In this document: one piece after another, positions 19,561 through 28,845 of the stretch
Numbering within the stretch: the first letter of the stretch is position 1
How the letters are laid out: each line of letters starts with the position of its first letter
NCBI RefSeq assembly: GCF_014838745.1
Contig: NZ_JABUXR010000010.1
Span: 1-64,000, forward strand
Length of the DNA stretch: 64,000 nucleotides
Direction of reading: 5' to 3'
DNA from: Limosilactobacillus urinaemulieris
Lineage (GTDB): Bacteria > Bacillota > Bacilli > Lactobacillales > Lactobacillaceae
Notes under the pieces: model-generated
Databases searched by the model: none
Seen by the model: only the letters and a program-made list of their open reading frames with translations
Told to the model about the DNA's origin: nothing
Translations under genes and position numbers: made by a program

Positions 19561-21797
19561 CCGTATTCATCTCCTTTTAGTTTTGTTTGCCAATGATAGT
19601 TGTTTCCATAGTAACGGTATCGAATCATTCCATATTTCTGAGTTGATACTGATTTAACATTATTTTTTCTTAACGTAATTAGTGTCTCTTGATTAGGATG
19701 ACCATACCGATTTTGTCGTCCAGCAGAAATAATACCTATTTGCGGCAGAAGTTGCCTTATGAATTGCGGATCACTTGATGTCTTACTACCATGATGACCT
19801 AATTTTAGGACATCTACCCGCAAATCAGGATTACGGTGAATAACATTTCTTTCTCCCTGACGATCCAGATCTCCCATAAACATAAATTTAAGTTGACCAA
19901 AGATTCCGATCAAAACCATTGAATCTTCATTTTTCCCCTCGCCTTCATCAAAAGGGTGCAAAACACGAAGCTTTGAGTATGGTAATTTATTGCCAGCTAC
20001 TACCGGAAGGATTTGAGGAACTTGTTGACAATTGACAGGAATTAATCTTATCAAGGAATGCTGCTTTTCCATTCCCTTTGGCACCACGATTTGCTTCACT
20101 CTGAAGTTTTGTAAGATCGATGTTAAGTAACCAATATGATCTAAATCATGGTGACTAAGATAAATTGTATCAATCTTACTAACTCCGCAGCTCTTTAAAT
20201 AATTAATGCTGGTTCTCGTAGCATAATCCCTTTTTGCTTGCACAAGACGTTTTCCAAATAATAATTTTCCCCCTGTATCAATAAGTTCTATTCGATTGCT
20301 AAGTGGATAGCGAATTATTATGCTATCACCCTGACCAATATCAACAAAGGTAACCTCACCATAAAGCGGTACATGAATAGTAATAAAAGCAATAGCATAC
20401 AAACCAGCAAGAAAAAGCAATGGTCTCAGCCGATAATGATCCATCATTAGTAAAGTTACAATAAACAGTATCCAAATAATGATAACTGATGGTTTGCCAA
20501 ACCTAATCAATCCTGGCCAACTACTTAGCTCTCCTAGAAGCCATTCAAACTCCCTTAGCAAGTAATTAACAATCACTGGGAAAAGTGGCAACCACTTAAA
20601 TAATAATGTACTAATAATTACAGCTGGAAAAATAATTTCTGAAAAGAACGGAATAATAAGGAAACTACAAATAAATGTTAAAAGGTGAATTTCATAAGTA
20701 AATGCCAATATCGACGGCAAACTAATCAGGTTTAAAAACAATGACTGTCGATAAGAGCGAATAGTATTAGGAATTACCTGTAATGTAAACGATAATAAGT
20801 AACTTAACTGACCACCAAGAGTTAGGAGAAGCCAAGGATCAAACAATAAACCGCCAAGCAGGCTCATTGCCCACCCATCAAGCGGACTTAATCCGGTCAC
20901 GCGTTGAATCAAGTTCATCTCCGCCATGATTACAGCCCGAATCAGGCTAATCGAGCCACCACCAATAATTAAATAAATTGGCAGGCTAATAATTAAAAGC
21001 CATTCAATATCTTCACGATTAAAATGTATTCTAACTAATCCTTTTCTTAAACAATCAGTTATTAAAACAACGTGCATCCCAGAAATACAAAACAAATGCA
21101 ATAACCCTAGTCGCTTAACATTCTCCATCATCTCTGCACTCTGTTCATTCTTCATCCCCAAAATTAGTTGTTGACAATAGCTGGCAAGCGGATGAGGAAA
21201 ATGACTAAAGTAGGTAGACAACTTCGCACGTAAAATATGGCACCGTTGGGTTAACCCTGGCTGATAATCGTTCTCAATTCGCAGTTGTTTGCAATTGACC
21301 TGATTATAAATATGGAACTGCCAATAATACCGTTGTGAATCAAATTGATTAAAATTAGTGGCCGGCTCAAGAGGGTGCTCATTCCCAGAAATTGTCCATC
21401 GCATTAGTTCCCTTGTCTTGCTAATCTTTTGGACTTCCTGATAATTCTTTGCAAAGTAAACCAGAATTATCCTTTCACCGGTTTGAATATCTGTTGCTCG
21501 AGCACTAATAAAATAATCAGTACTCGTTACTTGATCTGGTAAAACCAAGAACGTCCGATTAGTAATTTCGCACTGTTGCTTAACCGTAGTTAACCGAATT
21601 CTCTGCAGTTCATTAAAGCACCCAACTGATACAAGAATTGCAATACAGCACGTTATAATTAAAATTAGTCGTTCTTTTAAGCTAATGATTCGATAAAAAA
21701 TCAGTACAAGCAGAATCAGTAGCCAATAATAATGATTGAGGATAATTGCCGTTACTAATCCGGCAACAATCGCCGGAAAAATAATCCGATTATAAAT
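19530..21797 (-). CDS. comEC: DNA internalisation competence protein ComEC/Rec2 (start codon irregular)
   Basis: Polytopic membrane channel for uptake of single-stranded DNA. It has an N-terminal DUF4131-type region, the competence domain with CISGMHVVLI, many membrane segments, and a C-terminal metallo-beta-lactamase domain with SHHDLDH. The frame is open up to a stop at 21843-21845, and residues coded by 21797-21549 look like a genuine ComEC N-terminus with hydrophobic helices. Yet this stretch has no ATG, GTG or TTG; the first is TTG 21548, which would delete the first helices. I mark ATT 21797, 2 bases after the comEB stop, as the most family-like but unproven start. Confidence 0.8.
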   Translation of the reverse strand: MYNRIIFPAIVAGLVTAIILNHYYWLLILLVLIFYRIISLKERLILIITCCIAILVSVGCFNELQRIRLTTVKQQCEITNRTFLVLPDQVTSTDYFISARATDIQTGERIILVYFAKNYQEVQKISKTRELMRWTISGNEHPLEPATNFNQFDSQRYYWQFHIYNQVNCKQLRIENDYQPGLTQRCHILRAKLSTYFSHFPHPLASYCQQLILGMKNEQSAEMMENVKRLGLLHLFCISGMHVVLITDCLRKGLVRIHFNREDIEWLLIISLPIYLIIGGGSISLIRAVIMAEMNLIQRVTGLSPLDGWAMSLLGGLLFDPWLLLTLGGQLSYLLSFTLQVIPNTIRSYRQSLFLNLISLPSILAFTYEIHLLTFICSFLIIPFFSEIIFPAVIISTLLFKWLPLFPVIVNYLLREFEWLLGELSSWPGLIRFGKPSVIIIWILFIVTLLMMDHYRLRPLLFLAGLYAIAFITIHVPLYGEVTFVDIGQGDSIIIRYPLSNRIELIDTGGKLLFGKRLVQAKRDYATRTSINYLKSCGVSKIDTIYLSHHDLDHIGYLTSILQNFRVKQIVVPKGMEKQHSLIRLIPVNCQQVPQILPVVAGNKLPYSKLRVLHPFDEGEGKNEDSMVLIGIFGQLKFMFMGDLDRQGERNVIHRNPDLRVDVLKLGHHGSKTSSDPQFIRQLLPQIGIISAGRQNRYGHPNQETLITLRKNNVKSVSTQKYGMIRYRYYGNNYHWQTKLKGDEYGWMLPRLNNK

Positions 21798-21799
21798 CG

Positions 21800-22285
21800 T
21801 TACTTTTGCTCTGGATGAATATATTGATCCAAAGCTACCTGTTCAAGGATATTGTCGTCTAATTTAATTTGATTAAGGCGGATATTCTTTAAGTTAATTA
21901 GTTTCATAGCATATTCATCATTATGATAATTCCGAATATAGTTAATTTCCTTGATCCCAGCCTGCAAAAGGCTCTTTGTACACTGTAAGCAAGGAAAATC
22001 GGTTACGTACAAGCTGGCACCATCAGTAGAAATTCCGAACTTGGCACATTGCAAAATTGCGTTCATCTCGGCATGAATAGTTCGCACACAATGACCATCA
22101 CGAAGATAACAACCCTCGTCAATGCAGTGGGCATCCCCCGAAACAGAACCATTGTAACCACCGGCAATAATCCGCTTATCTCGTACTAAGACGGCACCAA
22201 CGGATAACCGATTGCAAGTACTTCTTGATGCTAATAGTGCTGCTTGGATCATGAAATATTGATCCCAATCAATCCTCTTTTTCAT
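21800..22285 (-). CDS. comEB: ComE operon protein 2, dCMP deaminase family
   Basis: Zinc-dependent cytidine/deoxycytidylate deaminase, 161 aa. The zinc/catalytic motifs HAEMNA (71-76) and PCLQC (98-102) are intact, and the TCNRLSVGAVLV segment is typical. dCMP deaminase makes dUMP for thymidylate synthesis. The gene is usually in the comE operon but not needed for competence. ATG 22285 is chosen with GGAAAG about 10 bases upstream; a GTG at 22294 is also possible. Unlike its neighbours, this reading frame is intact. Confidence 0.93.
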   Translation of the reverse strand: MKKRIDWDQYFMIQAALLASRSTCNRLSVGAVLVRDKRIIAGGYNGSVSGDAHCIDEGCYLRDGHCVRTIHAEMNAILQCAKFGISTDGASLYVTDFPCLQCTKSLLQAGIKEINYIRNYHNDEYAMKLINLKNIRLNQIKLDDNILEQVALDQYIHPEQK

Positions 22286-22348
22286 CTTTTCCACACTTTC
22301 CGAATACTTTTGATGACTAGTATAACAAAATTAAAATCAAACTAAAAA

Positions 22349-22994
22349 TTAGACCGCTAACATCGGTTTCAACTTAGCAACGGTTTTTTCACCAAAACCA
22401 TTAATATTTTTTAGATCATCGACCGAATTAAAACTTCCATGCTCCTGACGATATTTGAGGATTAAATCCGCTTTTTTATCCCCGATTCCCGTAATCTTAC
22501 ATAATTGCTCTTTAGTAGCGGTATTAAGATTAACAATTTCCTGACCACCATTAGGAGCGTTCTCATTCGTTGCCGAGGTTGATAATCCCCCTCCCGATAA
22601 TGATGCCGGAACTTGTTCACCCTTTTTCGGAATATAGATAACCTGAGCGTCAACTAGCTGCTTAGCCAGATTCACTTGGTTCATATCGGCATCGGGAGTT
22701 TCATGTCCGGCTGCAGCTAAAGCTTCATTTATCCGCGAACCGCCCGGCAATCGATAGACCCCCTGGATGAAGGACCGCTCCCTTAATGTCAACACATACT
22801 GCTTTCCCTCCTCTCACCTGTGATTGTTTCTGGGTGGTCGGTATCTTCTTATCGGCTGTCATAAAAGGATCATTGTTAGCATTAGTCTGTGAATGATATA
22901 CTTTGCCACCAACCATAATAACCCCAACTAACAAAACGACAACCATGATTATCTTATTACGATAATTCAGCCAAATTTCCTCTAAATGTTCCAT
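22349..22994 (-). pseudogene. comEA: comEA, frameshifted DNA-binding competence protein
   Basis: ComEA is the membrane-anchored DNA receptor. The first frame (from 22994) has a good GGGGGA site, a membrane anchor (about residues 14-31) and the start of the SLBB domain VDIKGAVLHPG, then runs into a wrong frame and stops at 22725. The second frame resumes with GVYRLPGGSR and runs to 22349 with two helix-hairpin-helix motifs (NLNTATKEQL, ITGIGDKKA, INGFGEKT). The switch point is a run of five G (C at 22759-22763); four would restore HPGVYRLPG. It is a true null, a phase-variable tract or a sequencing error. Confidence 0.88.
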
Positions 22995-23118
22995 AAACTA
23001 TCCCCCTACCAATATAGAACGCCAAAATTTAGTTTTTGCACGTTTAAATTTTAAAAAGGGAGGAACAACCTATATCCTCATTCCTAGGAAACCCACTCGA
23101 CCTTCAATCCAAAAAATA

Positions 23119-23150
23119 AGAGACCAGAAAATTGCTGTTCTCTGATCTCT
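23119..23150 (-). terminator. terminator downstream of the SepM-like gene
   Basis: A 13-bp stem with two mismatched or wobble positions, then TTATTTTTT on the minus strand, 14 bases past the stop. It separates the ftsW-to-protease operon from comEA. Confidence 0.75.
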
Positions 23151-23163
23151 AACTTAACACCTG

Positions 23164-24213
23164 CTATGGGTGTGTTCTTAAATATTTAATTGCATCATTA
23201 AATGACGATACCGGCACTACTTTCATCCCCGGTGCGGACTTTTGTGCGGTTTTCTTGGCTAATTGGTAATTCGTCATGTGCTGCTCCTCATACTTAAGAA
23301 GGAGCTTAGATGGTTTAACATAAGGGGCAAAGAAAATTGTTGCACCAGCTTTATGGGCCGCAATTACCTTTTTGTCAATTCCACCAATTTCACCAACCGA
23401 ACCATCAGGATTAATCGTTCCCGTTCCAGCAATCTTCCGTCCGTGACGTAAGTCTTGACCAGTTAACTGCTGATAGATCTGCAAACTAAACATTAACCCG
23501 CCAGAAGGCCCTCCTAGTTGACCCGGATTAACCTTAACCGGAATTTTGGTATGAACCTTAACATTATCAGTCAAAACAATCCCAATTCCCGCCCGAAAAT
23601 TAGCAATCTTTACTAGCGGCTTAGTGACTGTTTGCTGATGACCATCGTGAAGATAAGTTACCGTTAATGGTGAACCGACCTTTCGCTTAGCAATATACTT
23701 CTGAAATCCTTGTGCGGTATCAAAGTGTTGACCATTAACTTTAGTTATCGTATCGCCGACTTTAATATCTTTTTTGAATTTGGAATTTTTTTCAATTTCA
23801 AGAACATAGATCCCAAGGTACCGTTTGCTAACTTCTTGATGGGCAGCTTTATATGCGTTCGCAATCGCTTCGTTAATTGCACTTTGCATGTAAAAGTCTT
23901 GAACCTTATCAAAGGTCGCATTATTTTGACCACCAGTAACAGCTTGCTTACTTTCAATCGTATTATAAGGGGTTAATTTGGCCCACAGATAGGTTGCCGG
24001 ACGCGCTTGTTGAAGATAAACAGAAGTAATCATGAAGCTTCCCTTTTGCTTATCAGGATGGCCCTTAATTTTAACGTAAGAACGTAAACTATCGGCAGTT
24101 CCCGGACTCTCAATATACTTATTAAGCGGCCAAAACAAGAACCAGCCGATAAATAATACGGCAAATAACGTCAGTAATATTCGCCGCATAATTAACTTAT
24201 CTTGTTTTTTCAT
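23164..24213 (-). CDS. SepM-family serine protease (PDZ plus Lon-type domain)
   Basis: Membrane-anchored extracytoplasmic protease, 349 aa. One N-terminal membrane segment (about 10-30), a PDZ domain (about 130-200) and a Lon-type S16 protease domain with Ser237 in GGPSGGL and Lys282 in GGIDKKVIAAH, the expected Ser-Lys dyad. In streptococci SepM trims a competence peptide; no such peptide gene is visible here, so the substrate is unknown. It overlaps the coaD end by 17 bases, suggesting coupled translation. Confidence 0.93.
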   Translation of the reverse strand: MKKQDKLIMRRILLTLFAVLFIGWFLFWPLNKYIESPGTADSLRSYVKIKGHPDKQKGSFMITSVYLQQARPATYLWAKLTPYNTIESKQAVTGGQNNATFDKVQDFYMQSAINEAIANAYKAAHQEVSKRYLGIYVLEIEKNSKFKKDIKVGDTITKVNGQHFDTAQGFQKYIAKRKVGSPLTVTYLHDGHQQTVTKPLVKIANFRAGIGIVLTDNVKVHTKIPVKVNPGQLGGPSGGLMFSLQIYQQLTGQDLRHGRKIAGTGTINPDGSVGEIGGIDKKVIAAHKAGATIFFAPYVKPSKLLLKYEEQHMTNYQLAKKTAQKSAPGMKVVPVSSFNDAIKYLRTHP

Positions 24214-24718
24214 TATGCTCCTTAACCTGCTTTAGCTTCTCCTCTTCAATCCGCTGTTTCAGTGCTTCATTAATGTTCTTTGGCAAGTAAGCAGAAATAT
24301 CACCACCAGAAGATGTAACTTCCTTTAAGATACTGCTAGATAAGTGCTGATATTCTGGCTTTGCAAGGAAGAATACCGTCTCACACTGATCATCTAAGAA
24401 ATTATTCATTGCGGCAATATCACGTTCATATTGAAAATCGGTTGTATTCCGCAAACCACGCATTAAGTAATCGGCACCGATCTTATTCATTAAATCAACG
24501 GTTAGACCATCAGTTGTAATTACTGAAACATTATCCAATCCTGAAACAGCTTCACGAATCTGTGCTACTCGTTCTTCAACCGTGAATAGTGGTTTTTTAC
24601 TTCGATTAGTCATTACGGCAACCGCCAACTGATCAAATAACGCACTTCCCCGTTTAATTAAGTCAAGATGTCCTAAAGTCAATGGATCAAATGTTCCAGG
24701 AAATACTGCAACTTTCAT
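24197..24718 (-). CDS. coaD: phosphopantetheine adenylyltransferase
   Basis: Penultimate step of coenzyme A synthesis (4'-phosphopantetheine + ATP). Nucleotidyltransferase motif GTFDPLTLGH at 8-17/18 with the T/HxGH signature, and the SSSILKEV segment near 130 corresponding to ISSTxVR. 173 aa with a charged C-terminal extension after about 155. AGAGGG precedes ATG. It follows rsmD by 5 bases, a near-universal pair in Bacillota. Confidence 0.97.
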   Translation of the reverse strand: MKVAVFPGTFDPLTLGHLDLIKRGSALFDQLAVAVMTNRSKKPLFTVEERVAQIREAVSGLDNVSVITTDGLTVDLMNKIGADYLMRGLRNTTDFQYERDIAAMNNFLDDQCETVFFLAKPEYQHLSSSILKEVTSSGGDISAYLPKNINEALKQRIEEEKLKQVKEHNEKTR

Positions 24719-24723
24719 TCTGT

Positions 24724-25281
24724 TTACCCTCTTTCAAATCGATAAAAACTCAAAACCGTAATTCCGTAACTTTGCTGTTTAATGAAATTAAACGAACCTA
24801 TATTCTCAGGCAAATTAGCTTCCTGATTAGTTTCGGCAACTATTAACGCATCATCATTCAGAAGACTAAGTTCAACCATTTTTGTCATATCCTTAACAAT
24901 TTGCTGTTTAGCATATGGAGGATCAAGATAAACCAAGTCAAACTTCTTTTCCTGTTTTGCAAGAACAGCCAGGGCTTTGCGCGAGTCCATCTTCAAAACA
25001 GTGAATTTTTCGGGATGCTTTGTTACCCCAATATTATCCTTAATCGTCTTAATTGCCGGATAAGCGCGATCAACTAGAATCGCATGCTCAATTCCTCTTG
25101 AGACCCCTTCAATACTAAGGCCACCACTACCGCCATATAAGTCAAGGCTCATTCCGCCACTAAAATAAGGACCAATGATGTTAAATAATGCTTCTTTTAC
25201 TTTATCAGTCGTTGGTCGCGTTGCCATTCCCGGAACAGCACTTAATCGACGGCCACCAAATTCACCAGCAACAATTCTCAT
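24724..25281 (-). CDS. rsmD: 16S rRNA (guanine(966)-N(2))-methyltransferase RsmD
   Basis: SAM-dependent methyltransferase acting on 16S rRNA in the 30S subunit. Motif I DLYGGSGGLS at 47-56 (usually DLFAGSG) binds SAM and the catalytic DPPY is at 120-123. The family N-terminus MRIVAGEFGGRRL is present. 185 aa. GAGGAT precedes ATG, 2 bases after the ylbG stop. Part of the ftsW-ylbG-rsmD-coaD-protease operon. Confidence 0.96.
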   Translation of the reverse strand: MRIVAGEFGGRRLSAVPGMATRPTTDKVKEALFNIIGPYFSGGMSLDLYGGSGGLSIEGVSRGIEHAILVDRAYPAIKTIKDNIGVTKHPEKFTVLKMDSRKALAVLAKQEKKFDLVYLDPPYAKQQIVKDMTKMVELSLLNDDALIVAETNQEANLPENIGSFNFIKQQSYGITVLSFYRFERG

Positions 25282-25283
25282 TC

Positions 25284-25562
25284 TTAATCATCCTCATCAT
25301 GTTGTTTGTATAAACCCGTTTGTTCCAGATCGGTTAAGGTCGGATCAAGATCTGGGCGAGCTGAACTAATAACTCGCTTAACCGCACGCAAATGTTGAAC
25401 CCGCTCTTTAATTTCATCATAACGATCCTGATTGACATATAGAATTGCATAGTGGAAGTGCTTCGATGCATACCGCAACTGACCATAATGATGTAAACTT
25501 CGTAATACCCGACGTCCATTATAGTAAACGATGATTGCTCGTCGTTTAGTTAGGTTAAACAC
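25284..25562 (-). CDS. YlbG family protein (DUF2129)
   Basis: A 92-aa conserved cytoplasmic protein of unknown function. The N-terminal RRAIIVYYNGRRVLRSLHHYG and the DRYDEIKERVQHLRAVKRV stretch match the YlbG family, encoded just upstream of rsmD in Bacillus as here. It starts at GTG 25562 with GGGGGT 9 bases upstream, 5 bases after the ftsW stop. The acidic C-terminal end (HDEDD) is outside the core. Confidence 0.88.
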   Translation of the reverse strand: MFNLTKRRAIIVYYNGRRVLRSLHHYGQLRYASKHFHYAILYVNQDRYDEIKERVQHLRAVKRVISSARPDLDPTLTDLEQTGLYKQHDEDD

Positions 25563-25567
25563 GGTCT

Positions 25568-26776
25568 CTACCCCCTAGCTCTTCTTTGTTGACGAACGTT
25601 TCTTCGTAACGCCCGTTGTTTATTTTGCTGAATACTAATATTCATAATGATCCCAACAGTAAATGATAAGATCAGCATACTCGACCCACCATAACTAATA
25701 AAGGGAAAAGTTACCCCAGTAATTGGTAACAAACCTAAAACTCCCCCAATATTAAAAAATGCTTCAATTAGAATAAACGTAGCTGAACCATAGCACAACA
25801 ACATCTCATACATTGAATTACTACGGACGCCAATTTGAATCATCCGACAAATGATGATCATCAATAGTATTAGAATAACACTAACACCAACTAGTCCTAG
25901 TTCTTCACTTGTGATTGACATGATAAAGTCAGTGTTTGGTTCAGGAAGGTAACCCATCTTCTGAACACTATTTCCCAGACCAGAACCAAAAACACCACCA
26001 TTACTGATCGCATAGTACGAATTAACTAACTGACTTCCAGATCCAGAAGCATTACCGAACGGGTTCAAGAAAGCCACAAATCGTGCCATCCGATAACCAT
26101 GAATCAAGCCGCTTTCAACGGCTTTTTCAACTAATAGGTAGCACATTGTCGGAATAATAAGCAAGACACTAATTCCAAAACTCCAGCGAAAATCACAGGC
26201 AAGAAAAAGAACGACAACAATCATCACATTAATTGCCATCCCCCCGATATCCGGTTGGAGAACAATTAAGAGCAAGCAAAGAGCAACTACCAGCCAGGGG
26301 CCACCCCCAGAACTAATAAAGTGATCATTTCGAGCCCGAACCCGTGCCATCCGATCAGAAAGATATAAGATAAAATAAATCTTACAAATTTCCACTGGTT
26401 GAATGTTAATCACACCAAGGTTAATCCACCCCTTGGCCCCATTGACCGCATGACTCAGCACAAGAACAAACAAGAGCATCCCAACCATCACAAGTGTTGA
26501 ATCACGTAAAAAACGTGGCGTTCGGTAATGCCTTAGGGGATAGTTAGCCCCAAAAATTAAGCAGCCGATCCCCATAATTACATAGATCGTTTGCTTAATC
26601 AGGTAGGAAGTTGGGTTTCCTCCATTCTGCATTTCAATTGCTGAACTAGCAGAATACACCATGACAATTCCAATCATACATAAAACTAAGTAGGGGACCA
26701 TTAAATAGTAATCCCAGTAATGAAAGTTCTTTCTGATCTGAGAAATATGAATTTTATGAATATGTTTAACTTTCAC
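25568..26776 (-). CDS. ftsW: FtsW/RodA/SpoVE family peptidoglycan glycosyltransferase (FtsW-like)
   Basis: SEDS-family polymerase of lipid II, 402 aa with about ten membrane segments. Conserved loops include YSASSAIEMQNGGNP near the start, the NPFGNASGSGSQLVNS loop and YLPEPNTDFIMSITSEELG, then PFISYGGSSM. The position before ylbG-rsmD-coaD and the loop sequence favour division FtsW over RodA. The dcw cluster in this window has no ftsW between murD and murG, consistent with its location here. Starts at GTG after AGGTG, with a typA terminator upstream. Confidence 0.92.
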   Translation of the reverse strand: MKVKHIHKIHISQIRKNFHYWDYYLMVPYLVLCMIGIVMVYSASSAIEMQNGGNPTSYLIKQTIYVIMGIGCLIFGANYPLRHYRTPRFLRDSTLVMVGMLLFVLVLSHAVNGAKGWINLGVINIQPVEICKIYFILYLSDRMARVRARNDHFISSGGGPWLVVALCLLLIVLQPDIGGMAINVMIVVVLFLACDFRWSFGISVLLIIPTMCYLLVEKAVESGLIHGYRMARFVAFLNPFGNASGSGSQLVNSYYAISNGGVFGSGLGNSVQKMGYLPEPNTDFIMSITSEELGLVGVSVILILLMIIICRMIQIGVRSNSMYEMLLCYGSATFILIEAFFNIGGVLGLLPITGVTFPFISYGGSSMLILSFTVGIIMNISIQQNKQRALRRNVRQQRRARG

Positions 26777-26829
26777 TATTGCACCTACCTAATTGAAAAA
26801 ATTCTCTTTTATTATACACCAAAAAGAAA

Positions 26830-26874
26830 AATAGTCCTGCAGATGATGTAAAGACTACCAACTGCAGCACTATT
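26830..26874 (-). terminator. typA terminator
   Basis: A 13-bp stem with one mismatch (26830-26842 with 26862-26874), followed by TTTCTTTTT on the minus strand, 20 bases past the typA stop. Confidence 0.75.
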
Positions 26875-26893
26875 CTTAAAATAATATTATTAA

Positions 26894-28738
26894 TTACTTC
26901 CGCGAAGCAGCACGACGACGCTTAGCTTCCTTTTCACGAGCATTAGTATTCAAGATCTTCTTCCGCAGACGAATGTTTTCTGGAGTAACTTCACAGTATT
27001 CATCTTCATTCAAGAATTCAAGTGATTCTTCAAGGGAGAAGTGAGTAGGTGTCTTGATATGGGCCATTTCATCGGAACCAGCGGCACGAACGTTAGTCAA
27101 GTTCTTACCCTTAATGATGTTAACCGTAATATCATTTTCACGGCTGTTTTCACCAACGATCATTCCTTCATAAACTTCAGTACCTGGATCAATCAATAAT
27201 TGACCACGACTTTCAATTCCCATCATAGCATAGGTAGTTGCCTTACCAGCATTCATGGAAACAAGAGTACCCTTTTGCCGACCAGGGTTCCAGTTTTTAA
27301 TAACTGGAGCATACTTTTCAAAGGTATGACTCATAATTCCGTAACCACGGGTCATTGTCATAAATTCGGTGGAGTAACCAATCAATCCACGTGATGGTGC
27401 TAAGAAGATCAACCGGGTTTGACCATTCTCACCTGGTTCCATATTCTTCATTTCACCCTTCCGCTTAGAAAGGCTATCAATAACTGAACCGGTGTATTCG
27501 TCTGGAGTATCAATTTGAACTTCTTCGAATGGTTCACACATTACACCATCAATTTCACGATAAATAACTTCTGGACGTGATACTGATAATTCATACCCTT
27601 CACGACGTAAGGTTTCAATTAAAATTGAAAGGTGCAATTCCCCACGACCTGAAACAGTCCAGGCACCTGGATCATCTGTATCTTCAACCTTTAATGAAAC
27701 ATCAGTCTGCATTTCACGCTTCAACCGGTCTTCAAGTTGACGGGCAGTAACAAACTTACCTTCACGACCAGCGAATGGTGAGTCATTAGTCCGGAAAGTC
27801 ATCCGCAATGTCGGTGGATCAATCCGTAATGGTGTAATTGCTTCTGGATGTTCTGGATCCGTTACGGTTTCACCAACATTAATGTCTTCCATCCCTGAAA
27901 CAGCGATCAAGTCACCTGCTTCAGCTTCCTTAATTTCCAACCGCTTCAATCCGAAGAAACCGAATAGCTTAGTAACCCGGAAATTCTTCTTTGAGCCGTC
28001 AAGCTTCATTAAGGTAACATTATCACCGACCTTGATCTTGCCACGGAAGACCCGACCAATACCAATTCGACCAACGAAGTCATTGTAATCCAAGATCGCA
28101 ACTTGGAATTGGAGAGGTTCATCAGAGTTATCAATTGGTGCAGGAATAGTCTTGATAATGGTATCAAACAATGGCTTCATAGTATGTTCTTGAGTAGAAA
28201 TATCAGAATCATAGCTTGAAGTACCATTCATTGCTGAAGTGTAAACAACAGGGAAGTCAAGTTGATCTTCATCAGCCCCTAATTCAATAAAGAGGTCAAG
28301 GACTTCATCAACAACTTCTTCAGGACGGGCCCCCTTACGGTCAACCTTGTTGATAACAACGATTGGTGTAAGGTGTTGTTCAAGAGCCTTCTTCAAAACG
28401 AACCGTGTTTGAGGCATAGTTCCTTCAAAGGCATCAACAACCAAAAGAACACCGTCAACCATCTTCATAACCCGTTCAACTTCACCACCGAAGTCAGCGT
28501 GTCCTGGAGTATCAAGGATGTTAATTTGGTACTTACCATATTTAACAGCAGTATTCTTCGATAGGATGGTAATACCACGTTCACGTTCAATAGCGTTAGT
28601 ATCCATTGCCCGATCTTCAATGGAAAAGTGTTCTGGCAAGGTATCTGATTGTTTAAGCATTTCGTTAACTAAGGTAGTCTTACCGTGGTCAACGTGGGCA
28701 ATAATCGCAATGTTCCGAATGTCGTCACGAGATTTCAA
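26894..28738 (-). CDS. typA: translational GTPase TypA/BipA
   Basis: Ribosome-binding GTPase for 50S assembly and stress growth, 614 aa. G1 AHVDHGKT at 14-21, G3 DTPGHADFGG near 75-84, G4 NKVD near 131-134, then EF-G-like domains and the BipA-specific C-terminus with a basic tail. The start is TTG 28738: the in-frame codons just upstream are ATC and then a TGA stop, and AAAGGAAG lies 8-9 bases before. Use of TTG for a well-expressed GTPase suggests tuned translation. Monocistronic. Confidence 0.97.
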   Translation of the reverse strand: MKSRDDIRNIAIIAHVDHGKTTLVNEMLKQSDTLPEHFSIEDRAMDTNAIERERGITILSKNTAVKYGKYQINILDTPGHADFGGEVERVMKMVDGVLLVVDAFEGTMPQTRFVLKKALEQHLTPIVVINKVDRKGARPEEVVDEVLDLFIELGADEDQLDFPVVYTSAMNGTSSYDSDISTQEHTMKPLFDTIIKTIPAPIDNSDEPLQFQVAILDYNDFVGRIGIGRVFRGKIKVGDNVTLMKLDGSKKNFRVTKLFGFFGLKRLEIKEAEAGDLIAVSGMEDINVGETVTDPEHPEAITPLRIDPPTLRMTFRTNDSPFAGREGKFVTARQLEDRLKREMQTDVSLKVEDTDDPGAWTVSGRGELHLSILIETLRREGYELSVSRPEVIYREIDGVMCEPFEEVQIDTPDEYTGSVIDSLSKRKGEMKNMEPGENGQTRLIFLAPSRGLIGYSTEFMTMTRGYGIMSHTFEKYAPVIKNWNPGRQKGTLVSMNAGKATTYAMMGIESRGQLLIDPGTEVYEGMIVGENSRENDITVNIIKGKNLTNVRAAGSDEMAHIKTPTHFSLEESLEFLNEDEYCEVTPENIRLRKKILNTNAREKEAKRRRAASRK

Positions 28739-28816
28739 GATTCAATCTTCCTTTCATCTTAACTCTACTCTAACAAGTTCAGTATACACTGTCCCGCGAG
28801 TGATTTCATAAAAAAA

Positions 28817-28836
28817 CTGCGACAAATTAGTCACAG
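28817..28836 (-). terminator. terminator of the phosphatase gene
   Basis: A 7-bp stem CTGTGAC/GTCGCAG with one G-T pair and a 6-base loop, followed by seven T on the minus strand, 10 bases past the stop codon. Confidence 0.8.
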
Positions 28837-28845
28837 CTTCGACAA

